Below, piece by piece: positions 51,714 through 64,000 of a stretch of DNA of 64,000 nt. The stretch lies in assembly GCA_028829895.1 (NCBI GenBank), contig CM054178.1, positions 82,951,558 to 83,015,557 on the forward strand, in the 5' to 3' direction. The stretch comes from Sinotaia quadrata. Its lineage: Eukaryota; Mollusca; Gastropoda; Architaenioglossa; Viviparidae. Position numbers and translations under genes: made by a program. Position 1 is the first letter of the stretch. Every line of letters begins with the position of its first letter. The notes under the pieces are model-generated. The model saw nothing but the letters and a program-made list of their open reading frames with translations. It had not been told where the DNA came from and did not search any database.

Positions 51714-52795
51714 TGACGTTAGTGTGAGACTTTCCGTGAGACTGTTTCCATATTTCCCAGACAACTTGAAAATTGAGACCGCTTGAAGCGATACACAACA
51801 TCAAATCAACTACAAGTGTCGACGTGTCGGATAAACAGCCTTAATCTATTAATAACAATGACGTAGGAGCAGTGCAACGAGTGACCTTGGCTGTCGTACG
51901 ATCAACCTTTCAGAATAGACGGATCTGATTTCTCTTTGAACGATTAGCAAGTGTGCTGTTTACATTGCGTTTACATATTATTCGTGTAAATTATTCCTAC
52001 TCTGACCAGTGATTGTGTTATGATTATGTCTACTACAGTTCACTTACATGGCAGTGTCTACTGCTGTACACTTACATGGCAGTGTCTACTGCTGTACATT
52101 TACATCGTCTGATATCCAAGGATACCGCACAACCACAACGTCTACTTGTTCGACAAGTGCACATAGACCTTATAGTACAATAGCACTCTACTTGACAACT
52201 ACAGCGTCTACTAAGCGTTGACAACCCTGTACATTTGCACAGCCTGATATCCAAGACTGCGGCACATACTACAACATTTAAGAGGCAGTGAACTACTACA
52301 TCTCGACATTAATAAAAGTACATTGTATTCCACCTGATTTTCCCCCCACCTCTCTCTCTCTCTCTCTCTCCAAGTTGAAACTTGTCATTTCCAAAAGATT
52401 AAAATTTATTCTAACGGAATTCTATGGACAATTATGACCTATACTTGATTTTCACGTTCCTTCGTGCAAGAATACATCACAAGCATTCAGAAAAAAATGA
52501 TAATTATTTTGTTTACTTAAGATTCATTATTAATAAGAACCACAGCATGAAATATTTCGAGCACTGCAATTCTATATATCAGCAAATATCTTTAAAAGAA
52601 AACTAAAATACAAATAAACCTGTAAATTGTAAAACGTTATAATCTTTCTCTGGAAGAAATGAAAAAGTTACAAAGTCCTAGAACAAGAGATGTCGGTGCG
52701 ATTAAACCTACCGAGATGACAGTGCAGGTGTCATCCGGGTCAGTAACAAATTGCGACACATTTCCAAGTGTTAACGATTTTCCTCTAACTTCAAA
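51001..52795. other. Intergenic
   Basis: (TG)n(AG)n at 51667-51713, a two- to three-copy CTACTGCTGTACACTTACAT repeat near 52028-52110 and a CT run at 52350-52370. No gene recognised. Confidence 0.5.
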
Positions 52796-53035
52796 CGACT
52801 AGAAGACAATCCTTGTTTATTTATAGATAATCAACATAAAACTAATCTCAAGTTAGACTAGAAGACATATCCTTGTTTATTTATAGATAATCAACATAAA
52901 ACTAATCTCAGACTAGAAGATATATCCTTGTTTATTTATAGATAATCAACATAAAACTAATCTCGTTAGACTAGAAGATATATCCTTGTTTATTTATAGA
53001 TAATCAACATAAAACTAATCTCAAGTTAGACTATT
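52796..53035 (+). repeat. About 58-62-bp minisatellite
   Basis: Four copies of CCTTGTTTATTTATAGATAA then TCAACATAAAACTAATCTC, differing mainly by an AAGTTA indel. Confidence 0.92.
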
Positions 53036-53500
53036 TCTGGTTCTTTGTCTAAAACTGCTAATTTGCAGGTTAAACGACACCCTTAACAATCAAGTCTTTA
53101 TCTCTGTGTTCGTAAAGTTGCTAAACCTCTAAGTAAGATATATCGTCTCTGCATTTAGCTTTCCGCAGAAAATATATTTGAGTATTTAGACACATTTTAA
53201 CAACCGATTTTTTTTTATCGACTATGTGCTTTTATCAAGGACAATCCTCACGCATTAAATATTGTAAAAGATTTAAACGATCCTGTTTTGAATACACTCA
53301 GGAATCTTTTTACATTTCTATTCCTTATAATGTTGTCCTTGTAACTTAAGGCCGATTTCTTAATCGGGGTGGGGGTGGTGAAGAGGGAGGAGGGGAGAGC
53401 CGTTGTCTATTTCAGATAAAAAAAGCTGCACATTTCATTTTTATTAAAAACTGCACTTTAATAATGAAGGCTATTCAACCAACATTTGGACTCTCGCAGT

Positions 53501-53532
<32 letters not shown>

Positions 53533-54327
53533 TGCATACTTGCAAAACGTATTGAATTTCAAGTTGCATTGGTTTTTTTTTTTTTTTTAATTTTAGCAGT
53601 CGTGCAGTTTAGGTCATCTTAACAAAATTACGTGTAATGGGAAAAGTGAAGGCGGCCAGTTGCACACAACCACAGAAAAACCCTGTTTTCAAACTTCGTA
53701 CTTTTCCTTCTCGCTAACCTATCAAACAAAATTGCAATCTTGAAACATAGTAAGTTCTAGGAAGTCGGCCCGGACTCGAATGTTGAAAAGGACAACTAAC
53801 TTCTGAAAACTGTTACGAACTGCTAGCTACTAATGAAACTGGATATCATCTTTGCTCTCTTGAATTTAAAGTCAAAAAGAGTCCTCAAGGTCATATGACA
53901 GGCGTCTGTATCGCACAACACCTGCTTGTATTCGGAAAAGCAATCTCACTTCACTACTAACACAACAAAGGCTGAGAGGCTGAAGTAATTGACAGTGCAT
54001 CAGCTTGGGGATCTACAATATCTTGTGATCTATTCAATCCACGATAATTTTACACGGTCGGAATGTTCTTAGTCACGTGGCCTACGGCTCCAGTAACACG
54101 CTGTCGATTTCGCCAGTTCTGTTTCTATACGTTGACTGCAGCTGATTGATGGTCGCAGCATCCTTGGCTTTTCAAGCGTGCGCGCGTGTGTATGACAGTA
54201 AGACTAAGAGTGTATATATGTGTGCGTGTGTATGAGTTTATATATATGTGTGTATGTATCAGATATATAAATGTGCATGAGTATGTGTATGCGTGTGTAT
54301 GAATATATATAATTATGTGTGTATGAG

Positions 54328-54404
<77 letters not shown>

Positions 54405-55040
54405 GTGTGTGTGTGTCTTAAAAGTATATTTACCTGTTATTTCACTACTCACATGCTGATCACAACCTTTGAGCTACTCTGAATCCGGAAACCTGACATT
54501 ACTATAAAAAGTATAAAGTATAAACAGATCAAGTTCCTTTCGGTTTCTGTCCAATGCTGTACTGCGAGTATTGTTGGCGGGAAAAGCCAGCATTACTTCT
54601 GTAATCTGTTTACTCGCAGTTAATGTAACAGGCATGCTCTTATCAATTCCTAACGTAGCAAACGGTATTTACACCCCAAAAATATCTCTAGCTGTGAAAA
54701 TAAAGACATGTCATAGTTGGTTTAATAGGCGTATTAATTTTATATTAACTAGGGCTTGCTTGAGAAAGATACGTTGTTTTTTTGTTTAAAGGGAAGTAAC
54801 AAGAGTTGTAGTGGGGGGGGGGGGAGGTGAGTGAGAGGAAAAAGGATGGCTGACGGCATTAGACTGGGGTGTATATAGGCTGAAGCACTACTTTTTCTTT
54901 TTTCTCCCTTGAACGCACAGATATGCTTTATTTTTATTCCCGGTGTCGATCATTGACTAATCGTTGTCCAGGTTACTTGTTTCGTTCATTCCCCCACCCC
55001 CCACCCCCCCCCGCTCTTCATCTGGTTATGTCTGTATGTT
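53036..55040. other. Intergenic
   Basis: (ATC)n at 53500-53533, G-rich patch at 53367-53398, (TG)n at 54338-54416, G run at 54812-54825. No gene recognised. Confidence 0.5.
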
Positions 55041-55044
55041 GAAG

Positions 55045-55405
55045 ATATACATTGATAGCCATAAAGTGTGCAATGTGACTTCATTATTGGCAGTGGTCTC
55101 CAGGATGACTTCAGTATATTTAGAGCCGTTAAATGTCCAGGTTAACGTATAGTCGTAGAGTGCCCATTTAACTTCAAAATGTATAGCCGTAAAGTATCCA
55201 GCTTGCCTTCGTCGTTTACAGCCGTGAAGTTATCTGGGATGACTTCAGCATTATAACCGTAAAGAGCCCAGCTTGACTTCATCGTTTACAGCCGTAAAGT
55301 TACCTGGAATGACTTCAGCATTATAACCGTAAAGAGCCCAGCTTGACTTCATCGTTTACAGCCGTAGAGTGTTCTTGCTGACTTCAGCATACACAGCTGT
55401 AAAGT
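55045..55405 (+). repeat. Degenerate repeat with GCCGTAAAGT core
   Basis: About eight half-units of GACTTCA then (T/A)(G/C)...GCCGTAAAGT, combined in a higher-order unit of about 70 bp (two near-identical copies at 55240-55370). Confidence 0.75.
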
Positions 55406-57770
55406 GTCCAAAATACTATGATGTGAACAGACGTGATTTGGAGATCTTAGACTCTTACAACTTTTTTCTTAAAAAAAACCCAAAAAACTGTGTCACTAGT
55501 GCTTTGGTCTAAAAATAGGTGTTACTGATAGCTTACTAAGGTCATGATTCATTGTGGCTATACGAACTTAAGTAACATTTATCAACCTCATTAGTCTTTA
55601 CTAACAACACAAAGCCAAGTAATATGTTTTACACATATGGAGAACAGTAAAAAAAATAAATCAAAGGTACGATACTCTGGATACTCTACAAATCACTGAG
55701 AGAAAGCTGGACCAATGAAATGACAGCGAGATAAGTGTCTAGTATTTGCCTAAGTGTTCAACTTCGTGCACGATATAACAAGTTGGAGTAAGTGGATTTT
55801 TATCAAGCGGTAACTGAGCACGGTATTTGTATCGTCTGGTTGAAAAACAATTTTCCTTTTAAATTCATACAGAGGAATTCATTTTTCTCGTGGAACTCTT
55901 GTTTTTGTTACACTTATTAGTCAAGCATGCGCAAGTATATTATTTCTTGCCTAAACATATTAAAATGTACTGACATTACATTCTAAAAAAAAAAAAAAAG
56001 AATGTGGGAGGGCAGTAGTGGACACTACTTAAACGAGGACGGGAGTGTGTGTGTGTGTGTGTGGGGGTTGACGCCATCGCGGACCGACACGCAAAATGAC
56101 TGCTCCCTTTGCGAGACACACTTCCACATAAATGCCAGTTTCTTCTTTTTTTCTTTTTTCCATTTTGAGATGTTTTATTCCTGGGGAGGGGGACAGAGGC
56201 AAGGAGCGATCACCGGTACATTTTCTAATTATATTTTTTCATTCTCCATTAACGAGTACTTTGGATGGTTCGCACTGAATTGGGTGGTGGGGGGGGGGAT
56301 TAATAACCTTTTTCTTCAAAGCAAAATGTTAAAATTAAACACAGTCTACAAGAGAATCATTAAGTAGGAAAATTTATGTTGTTGTTTTTAAACTTTATTT
56401 CTTTCTCTCTTAAAGTTCAAGCAGCCCTATTTTTATCACACCAACAATGAATGAAACGTTTATTTTATACAAGACCTACTGGTTTAATTAAGCTACAAAT
56501 GCGGTAGTGTTATCTGAAGTGATCATTAATTTTGAACTTTGAAACCACTAGATAATAGTCCTCTTCTTCTTCCTCATATCTTTCTTCTCCCTATTTGTTG
56601 TCAATTCTTCCTTGAGAAGTCAAAAGAAAAAAGTACTGCCATTCTCTTTTGGGTATCCCTACATACTTGTTTTATACAAAGTTGTCGACATTTATCTTTC
56701 GTTTTCCGAGTCACGCGAATATCTAAAAATAGCACTTACGTCATAAATGGTAATGACGTGTTTGTAAGCTGTAAAAAATGTATAAAGAGAAATTCTGCAC
56801 ATATAATGTCAATCGAGATGGCAATAAATAACAAACAAACATTTCTTTTCTTGTTTGATTGAGATTTAACGTATTCTAAGGTCCCCTACAAATTAAGCTA
56901 AGTGTATGAAAGAAACGGCGGTATGTGTATATGGGGGGTGGGGGTGGAGGGAGGGTGGTACTTAAGTGTAGTTACTGGTTTTCATTCAGCAAAAGCTCTG
57001 TACAGTGAAACAAAATACATTTGCTTTAATATCAAGATATGTCATGATATTTTGCAATTACATACTGTAAGGGTGAAGATTGCATACGGGGTGGGGAGGG
57101 AGTAGGGTGAAATATAGGATGGTTTAATAGAGGGGTGAATGTTACGGGGAGGTGTTAGGAAAATATGTGAAGATTACGTACTAGGTTACATACGGGGAGG
57201 GGGGGAGAGGGGGGGAGAAATAATTGAAAATTACATACTGGAGGGGTAAAGAGAGACAGAAAAAGAAATAAATAAACAATTCTCCCCATCCAACCATCAA
57301 GTCCCCCAACCCCCGTCACTTGCGACAGTAAACGCGCACTTCAGGTGACTAATTATGTCAGCCAAGTACATTTCTTTAAAAATAAAATTAAAAATTATAA
57401 CAAGTTGAAAATACAGTACTGGAATATATCTGTCTCTTTTACTTAATTAAATATTATATTACTTGTTTCATGTCGGTGTGACATGACCTTCGGATACTGT
57501 GTGTTTAAGTACCAGCGTTAAAATAACAACTCATGAAGAGAATGTGCTAGAATTTGCTGATGTAATCTAAACTGATCTTATGTGGATGAGTAGTTTTTAT
57601 TATCCAATGGTTATGATTTACGAAGAACGAGACCAGCCAATGGGCTGAGATCAAAGTTTACCTGCTGAAATAATTCTATTCTCTAATCACTTTGAATATG
57701 GTGTGGTTGAAGTAAGGTCATGAAAGGTGGACGTTAGCTTAATGGTGAGTTAATTATGGTACTGATATAC
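55406..57770. other. Intergenic
   Basis: G-rich patches at 56930-56960 and 57085-57245 could form G-quadruplexes. No gene recognised. Confidence 0.4.
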
Positions 57771-57774
57771 AAAT

Positions 57775-58990
57775 CAATTCTACAGATCCGATATAGAACT
57801 AAAGTATAGTACTAGTGTCAAGTCGAAATTATAGTACTAGTGTAAGGACTAAAGTATAATACTAGTGTAAAAACCAAAGTACTTCTGTCAAGACTAATGT
57901 ATAGTACTAGTGTAATGACTAAAGCACTACTATCAAGACTACAGTATAATACTAGTGTAAGGACTAAAGTATAGTACTATTCTAAGGATTAAAGTACTAC
58001 TGTCATAACTAAATTATAGTACTAGTGTAAGGATCAAATTATAGTATTGTGTCACAACTAAAGTACTAATGTCATGAATAAAGTTTAGTACTAATGTCAC
58101 AACTAAATTATAGTACTATTGTAATGATCAAATTATAATAGCGAATCACAACATAGAACTAGTATAAGGACTAAAGTACTAGCGTCAAGACTAAATTATA
58201 GTACTAGTATATGGACTAAAATACTAGTGTATGGACTAAAATACTAGTGCCATGACTGAAGTATAGTATAATGTTGGACTAAAGTATAGAACTAGTGTAA
58301 GGACTAAAGTACTAGTGTCAGGACTAAATTATAGTACTAGTGTCAGGACTAAATTATAGTACTAGTGTCAGGACTAAATTATAGTACTAGTGGGTCACGA
58401 CTAAAATATTAGTGTCATGACAGTGTAAGGACTAAAGTATAGTACTGGTGTCACAACTAAAGTATAGTACTAGTATATGGACTAAAGACTCACTAAAGTA
58501 CTAGTGCCACGACTAAAGTATAGAACTAGTGTAAGGACTAAAGTACTAGTGTCACGACTAAAGTAGAGAGTAAGGACTCAAGTATAGTAACAGTTTAACG
58601 ACTAAAGTACTACTGTAAGGACTTAAATATAGTACTATTGTACGGACTCAAGTGTAGTACTAGTGTAATGACTAAAGTATAGTACTAGTGTAATGACTAA
58701 AGTATAGTACTAGTGTAAGGATTCAAGTGTAATACTATTGTAATGACTAAAGTATAGTACTAGTGTAATGACTAAAGTACTAAGTAAAGGCTAAATTTTA
58801 ATACTAGTGCCACGACTAAAATATAGTAATTGTGTATGAACTCAAATATAGTTTTTTTTAGTTCTATAACTCGTGTTAGAACTAAACTATAGTACTGGTA
58901 TGAAGATAAAGCTACAGATCTGTTATAGAACTAAAGTATATTACTAGTAGAAAGACTAAAGTAACGTACTGGTGTAATGACAAACATATG
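57775..58990 (+). repeat. About 25-bp minisatellite, 1.2 kb, highly degenerate
   Basis: More than 40 irregular copies of GACTAAAGTATAGTACTAGT followed by GTAAG or GTCAC, with many internal deletions. It is the largest array in the window. Confidence 0.9.
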
Positions 58991-59464
58991 GTCTGGTATA
59001 GAGACAAAGAGGACAATAATATACTTCTTGAAAAATAGGACAGACAAATATGCGTTGTAATTACTAAGCAGCTTGTCGCATTGTTTGTGCAGCTGCGAAG
59101 TTGTTGCTAAACTGACACGTCACCTGCAGCGTGAAAAATCACTGTCCTAGTTGTCTCCCCTCAAACTCATTTTACAATTAGATTATTAACAATTACTTGT
59201 GGGTCAGTTTTCTCCAAAAGGTGAGTTATTCAGTTTTGGACGACCCAATAATGTAGCAAAGTCCTTAGAGTACATGCATGGACTGAGTAGTGTATATATA
59301 CTTACCCTCATCTAATAGCGTTACATTTGTGGCGTGGTTATTAAAACTACAAAGTACGCAATAATTATCATATATGCATAAAGTTTTCATGACAACTGCT
59401 ACATTCACACATTCGATTCTTGGAGACTGCGCCTTTAAGTACCTATAGCGTGCTTGCTTCCCCA

Positions 59465-59692
59465 GAAAAAATCGCTCTTTAGAGGTGTTCATTAGAAACA
59501 AATCGCTCTTTAGAGGTGTTCATTAGAAACAAATCGCTCTTTAGAGGTGTTCATTAGAAATAAATCGCTCTTTAGAGGTGTTCATTAGAAACAAATCGCT
59601 CTTTAGAGGTGTTCATTAGAAACAAATCGCTCTTTAGAGGTGTTCACTAGAAACAAATCGCTCTTTAGAGGTGTTCATTAGAAACAGTTCTC
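59465..59692 (+). repeat. 31-bp minisatellite
   Basis: Seven to eight copies of AATCGCTCTTTAGAGGTGTT followed by CATTAGAAACA, nearly identical. Confidence 0.95.
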
Positions 59693-59779
59693 ACGGTTTA
59701 CAACCACTACTGATATTTCTAGTGAATTGACTGGAATTCAAATGAAAATTTGTGTCATCGTGAATCTTCAAATAACTGC

Positions 59780-59998
59780 CAATGACAGACTTGGAAATGT
59801 CAATGACAGATTTGGAAATGCCAATGACATACTTGGAAATGTCAGTGACAGGCTTGGAAATGTCAATGACAGGCTTGGAAATGTCAATGACAGACTTGGA
59901 AATGTCAAAGGCAGATGTGCAACTGTCAAAGGCAGATGTGCAACTGTCAAAGGCAGATGTGCAACTGTCAAAGGCAGATGTGGAACTGTCTTCGTAGA
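59780..59998 (+). repeat. Two fused 21-bp arrays of related units
   Basis: About seven copies of GACAGACTTGGAAATGTCAAT run directly into four copies of GGCAGATGTGCAACTGTCAAA. The units align at about two thirds of positions and keep one register, so one array probably gave rise to both. Confidence 0.9.
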
Positions 59999-60000
59999 GT

Positions 60001-60830
60001 ATCTGTAACAACTTATTTTGATTGTCTGTGTCTGATCTGCAAGAACAAAAGAGGCCACAATGTCCAAATAGTAATAAGATTACTCTGACAATAACGTCTA
60101 TATACAAGTGCGTAACAAATTATGTCTTTTGACAACATTCTATGATATTTAATGAAAGCAAATATGCTGCATTTAAAAAATAATGTTTTCTCACTTACAA
60201 TCTATGGCGGAGTAAATTTGCCTATCCCTAATTCTAAACATAATTGTTATATAAATGGTTAAATGTCAATGTGACCCGACCTTGGGCACTCTTATGATGG
60301 TGTTTTTGCAAGTGTCAGAGTTGGAGTAAACAGGGTTAGAATTAAAGTTGATCTGCTAAATTAAGTAAAACAACAAAAAAGTTTGAGTAAGAAGCGCTAA
60401 TGCGAATACTCTTCTTGTCTGCCATCACGTTCATACTTTTAAAATACACCATTTCTGATTGGTCAATAAGGATTGTTTTATCAACTTTATTACATTGACT
60501 CGAATCACCCCGGACTTTCACACCCTCGATGACTACCGTTAGTGAAATGCCAAGTTTCACAACACAGATCTTCATAAATCAACATAACTTTCAAAATAGA
60601 TACTTGAGCACTGCGTACATTTAATAAAAGGTTGAAAGTACTTGATTTATATGTAGTCTAATTAGCAGCATAGCTACTACGTCTGCAGCCCCTGCAGTGC
60701 TATGGTGACTTTCAACAGGGGCCCAATATTTTTTTCCTTCTAAACAAAAAAGGAGACATATTTGAAATTGAAAAATAAACACATCAAGTTTTCGCAGGGT
60801 TCAGGACAAAAGATTCTTTTTGAAGCACAG
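60001..60830. other. Intergenic
   Basis: No gene or repeat recognised. Confidence 0.35.
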
Positions 60831-60832
60831 TC

Positions 60833-60833
<1 letters not shown>

Positions 60834-60866
<33 letters not shown>

Positions 60867-60871
60867 CGCGC
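60834..60871 (+). repeat. (TG)n(CG)n microsatellite
   Basis: TG run passing into CGCGCGCGCG, a Z-DNA-prone alternating purine-pyrimidine tract. Confidence 0.9.
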
Positions 60872-60892
60872 GTCTGTCGAGAATGGGGCAGT

Positions 60893-61261
60893 TTAGATTT
60901 TTTGCGGTAGGTGGGGCAGCATTCGTAGTTTTCCCACTGAATCTAATCCATCGTCTGTGATTTCAGATTTACCACTTGCATTATTTCCCTTGAAATGTAC
61001 GTATCTGTTCTCTAGTATCGCCCTCTTAGACATTGGATCAATTCGGAGACAGAAACGTGGCCCAAACCGTTTGTTTGTAAAATATTTCTTCACTCTCCGC
61101 GAAGCCTTGCTATTTTTGGATGAGAACCAATAAAGATTACTTTCTCCCGGCTCTTCCACTTCTATTGACCTTAACTTTGGCTCGGTCGACTGACTGTCCC
61201 TTCTCTGACCTTGTGCTTGAAACAAGCGACAGATGTTGGCCGAAGTCAGAGCACGTCCCAA
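60893..61261 (-). CDS. Unassigned open reading frame, possible gene or element fragment
   Basis: A 122-codon frame with balanced composition, unlike the repeat-derived frames around it (for example LYWFSSKNSKASRRVKKYF and NKRFGPRFCLRIDPMSKRA). It has no ATG at its start and no recognised domain. It ends next to the (TG)n(CG)n tract. It could be an exon, a transposon scrap or chance. Confidence 0.2.
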   Translation of the reverse strand: MGRALTSANICRLFQAQGQRRDSQSTEPKLRSIEVEEPGESNLYWFSSKNSKASRRVKKYFTNKRFGPRFCLRIDPMSKRAILENRYVHFKGNNASGKSEITDDGLDSVGKLRMLPHLPQKI

Positions 61262-61800
61262 AGCATCTGGGATGTCTCCCTCTCCCCCCCCCCCCCATCC
61301 GGGTTCAAAAGTCCAATTATTTCACTAAGAACGGCCAATTTAGTCAATAAGATGCTGAATTAGCTAAAGTGACCATTGGGTTTATAGAAATAAGCATTTT
61401 ATAAAAGTTTCTTTTTAAAATCCTGTTTCTCTTTAAATGTACGAGTATATTAAATAATTTTCAGCAGTTAATTTTATTTGGAAGGCCTGCTCCATGATAT
61501 TCATTTGATAGACATACTTTGTGCCCAGTTATTTACTTTTATCGAAATATGTGAAGAAAAGATTTATGAAAAAATCATATCCTTCATGTTTTTCAACTTC
61601 TTAGCTGTTTTCTTGTTCATATTTTAATCATCCATGTATAATGGAATCTTACTGGAAACTATTAAATAGTTTATAAATAACTCTAATTAACGATTGCTAG
61701 TTCCGATCTCAGTTGTCCAATAGCAGTCGGAAGCACTGACCTTTATACAGAGGTCAGACGTCAGAAGTGAATCTCCTGACTGCTGATGAACCTATTTTGA

Positions 61801-61998
61801 GGGACACGGCGGTAGCACAGATGGCACAACACTGACATTTTGCACAAGAGACCGGGATTCGAACCCATTTCGGGGCGAAACACTTAAGGCTAGTCCTAAA
61901 CCTCTCCCTGGTTCAAGGGGGTAAGGCGCTCAGTGTCTAATCTGTCGAATGGGACGATAAAGAGGGTTTCGTGTGCTACAGGAGTGCTCGATAAAAAT
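61801..61998 (+). mobile_element. tRNA-derived SINE
   Basis: Pol III A box TAGCACAGATGG (61813-61824) and B box GATTCGAACC (61856-61865) are spaced as in tRNA genes, in a sequence that does not fold as a tRNA. A non-tRNA body follows, with AATGGGACGATAAAGAGGGT (61948-61967), resembling the 3' module of invertebrate SINEs. Exact ends and target duplication were not determined. Confidence 0.65.
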
Positions 61999-62187
61999 AT
62001 ATTGGTAGTTACAGATAACGGAGAGAATATAACGGAAAATCCACCACAAGGACACTGCCACTTTCAAGCTTTCATTCTTAACACCCTGTTGATAACACCT
62101 TTCCTTCTAAATATAAAACTCTTGTTTGTATCCGTCTGCAAAATCAGTGGAAGTTGTAAACCTCAATCAAACCTGCATTGGAGCGCA

Positions 62188-62405
62188 GAGTACAAGTGCT
62201 TGCTATTAGACTTCCAAGGTCGAGAGTACAAGTGCTTGCTATTAGACTTCCAAGGTCGAGAGTACAAGTGCTTGCTATTAGACTTCCAAGGTCGAGAGTA
62301 CAAGTGCTTGCTATTAGACTTCCAAGGTTGAGAGTACAAGTGCTTGCTATTAGACTTCCAAGGTTGAGAGTACAAGTGCTTGCTATTAGACTTCCAAGGT
62401 TGAGA
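62188..62405 (+). repeat. 36-bp minisatellite
   Basis: Six copies of GAGTACAAGTGCTTGCTATT followed by AGACTTCCAAGGT(C/T)G, nearly identical. The multiple-of-3 length leaves several frames open on both strands. They are not genes. Confidence 0.95.
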
Positions 62406-64000
62406 GAGAAAATGACGAGTTTCAGACACAAACCGACGAAGTGACTTGATTTTAATAACGTGATATGGATTTAGATTTTTATTCTTTATTTAAAAAATTG
62501 CTGTAAAGGAACTTTGCTTCTGATCAAAACTCGAAACGTATAGACAGACTTAACAATGAGAAGAACTTGAGGTGAAGCTGCTGGAAGACAAAGTGCTGAG
62601 ATGTATTCTGGGGTGATTTTTTAATAATATATTATACCAAATATTACCTAATAAGTGTATATTACATTTACCAGTGTGACGAATGCAGAGTGTGTACTAC
62701 TGATTATAATGACGTATCTATTTACGTCGATCACGTAGGTGCACCGCCATCAATTTGACTCACAGCCCCCACTCAGTAATGGAATGAGAAAGATATAAAA
62801 ATAGATATGTAGAGGAGTGGAGGACAAGACGTCACAAAAACAAGCTATGCTACACTAACATATATGTGAGACTGAAACAATTAACAAAAAGTTAATAAAG
62901 AAAAAGTTCAGAATATTTAAAATCAAAATACATGCTTTATTCTGCTCAGCATCAGCATCACTGTGTTAACATTGTTCCTGTAACAAGTTTATTTTGCACT
63001 GTGTCACTATTATTCCTGTAACAAGTTTATTTTGCACTGTGTCAGTATTGTTCCTGTAACAAGTTTGCACTGCTGTCGGTCATTTGGAATTCTTGTAGAC
63101 TGCGGGGTGCTCAACAGGACATGTCATAAGAACTTTACCAAAGGTCACAATATAGACTAAAGTGAAAACAAAGAACATATTTGTAGCCAAGGGTCTGTCT
63201 TTGTTCCTTTTACAACCCGTTTGTAACAAGGGGGTTGGGGGGGGAGGGTCTCAATACAGTGTTTAATGCCTCTCCCAAAGAGTTTGTTTGCAAAGAGTGA
63301 AGAGTTAGAACTTTGCACCCTAGTTTTCTCCTACTAGAAACCACGCCCATCTCTACCTTGACTAACTCTTTTAATCAATCAAATTTACAGATATAGCTTG
63401 AGCTAATTAATATTTATGACTTTATCAGGTCTTCTACACCCACGTTCTGTCAACACACGTCACCTATCCATAAACAAGTTCAAGATAAACCAACCTAAAA
63501 GTTAGATAACATGAGGTCTTGGTCAAACAGACCGGAATCTTAGCCGTATAAAGGCGACTGTCATTTTACTGTGCAGATGCCAGGGGAGCAAGCATTTTCA
63601 CAAAACTACAACAATCCTAAAAGGAGCTATCACTCAATGCACAACTCACTCAATCAAAAGAACTTATATTCACTCTCCACTTCTGTCCATCCCAGACTTT
63701 TTCACCTCCAAAATAATTTTATCCCCAAATTTCTAAATAATACAAATGACAAATAAAATCTCATTTCAAAATTATAAGTCAGAAATGAAAATAAAACTAT
63801 GTAGGGGGATTTCCCATCGCATGACAGAAAGACAGAAGAGTATAGGAGTGAAGATGGCATTAAAAAGAGCTAAGGAGATGAGATAAGAGAGAGAGAGAAG
63901 GGAGACAACTCTGACAAAGAAAAGTAAAAGGAATCACTCTGCATTTCTTTGTACACCCATGTACTGATGCTACGCGTATAATAATTATTTTAGAAAATAG
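62406..64000. other. Intergenic
   Basis: A three-copy repeat at 62955-63065 (GTTCCTGTAACAAGTTTATT then TTGCACTGTGTCA), G run at 63226-63245. A TATA-like GTATAAAGG lies at 63545 without a recognised gene after it. Confidence 0.5.

Noticed and set aside
59691..60107. Repeat protein of heptapeptides
   Set aside because: Explained by the 21-bp arrays, with frames open on both strands.
62144..62444. Several 88-132-codon frames of repeated 12-residue units
   Set aside because: By-products of the 36-bp minisatellite, open in several frames on both strands, with no start context or domain.

Overview
This window looks like animal nuclear DNA. It holds one multi-exon gene with standard GT-AG introns, many CA/GA microsatellites and minisatellites, decayed DNA transposons, an LTR retroelement, a tRNA-derived SINE and an isolated nuclear tRNA gene. 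The intron style, the minisatellite load and the mix of hAT and SINE relics would suit a marine invertebrate such as a mollusc, but no single marker proves that.

Layout. Positions 1-6302 are a minus-strand LTR retroelement. It has identical terminal repeats, a polypurine tract, one intact 984-residue reading frame and no visible pol gene. It sits against the (CA)n tract just upstream of the first coding exon of the main gene. Positions 6453-33081 (+) carry a complete SLC26/SulP anion transporter gene that I assembled by hand from 17 coding exons: 783 residues, frame kept across every junction, with a transmembrane SulP domain and a C-terminal STAS domain. Its introns hold a dead hAT transposon with a perfect 8-bp target duplication, two small hAT MITEs, a TTAA-flanked MITE and more than a dozen tandem arrays. 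Positions 33082-64000 have no convincing protein gene. They hold a tRNA-Trp gene, a decayed tRNA-Trp copy, a BED-finger/hAT-related fragment, a Mutator-like MITE with 9-bp target duplication, a SINE and many minisatellites.

The most unusual signal is in the transporter gene. At five exon-intron boundaries the splice site itself lies inside a tandem repeat. Exon 2 (34-bp unit), exon 4 (about 113-bp unit) and exon 14 (36-bp unit) have the coding 3' end plus 5' splice site copied downstream. Exon 6 has its acceptor plus coding 5' end triplicated (49-bp unit). The acceptor of exon 14 lies at the edge of a degenerate array. The predicted consequences differ: in-frame 12- and 24-residue STAS insertions at exon 14, but premature stops at exon 6. 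This is the best candidate here for an undescribed phenomenon.
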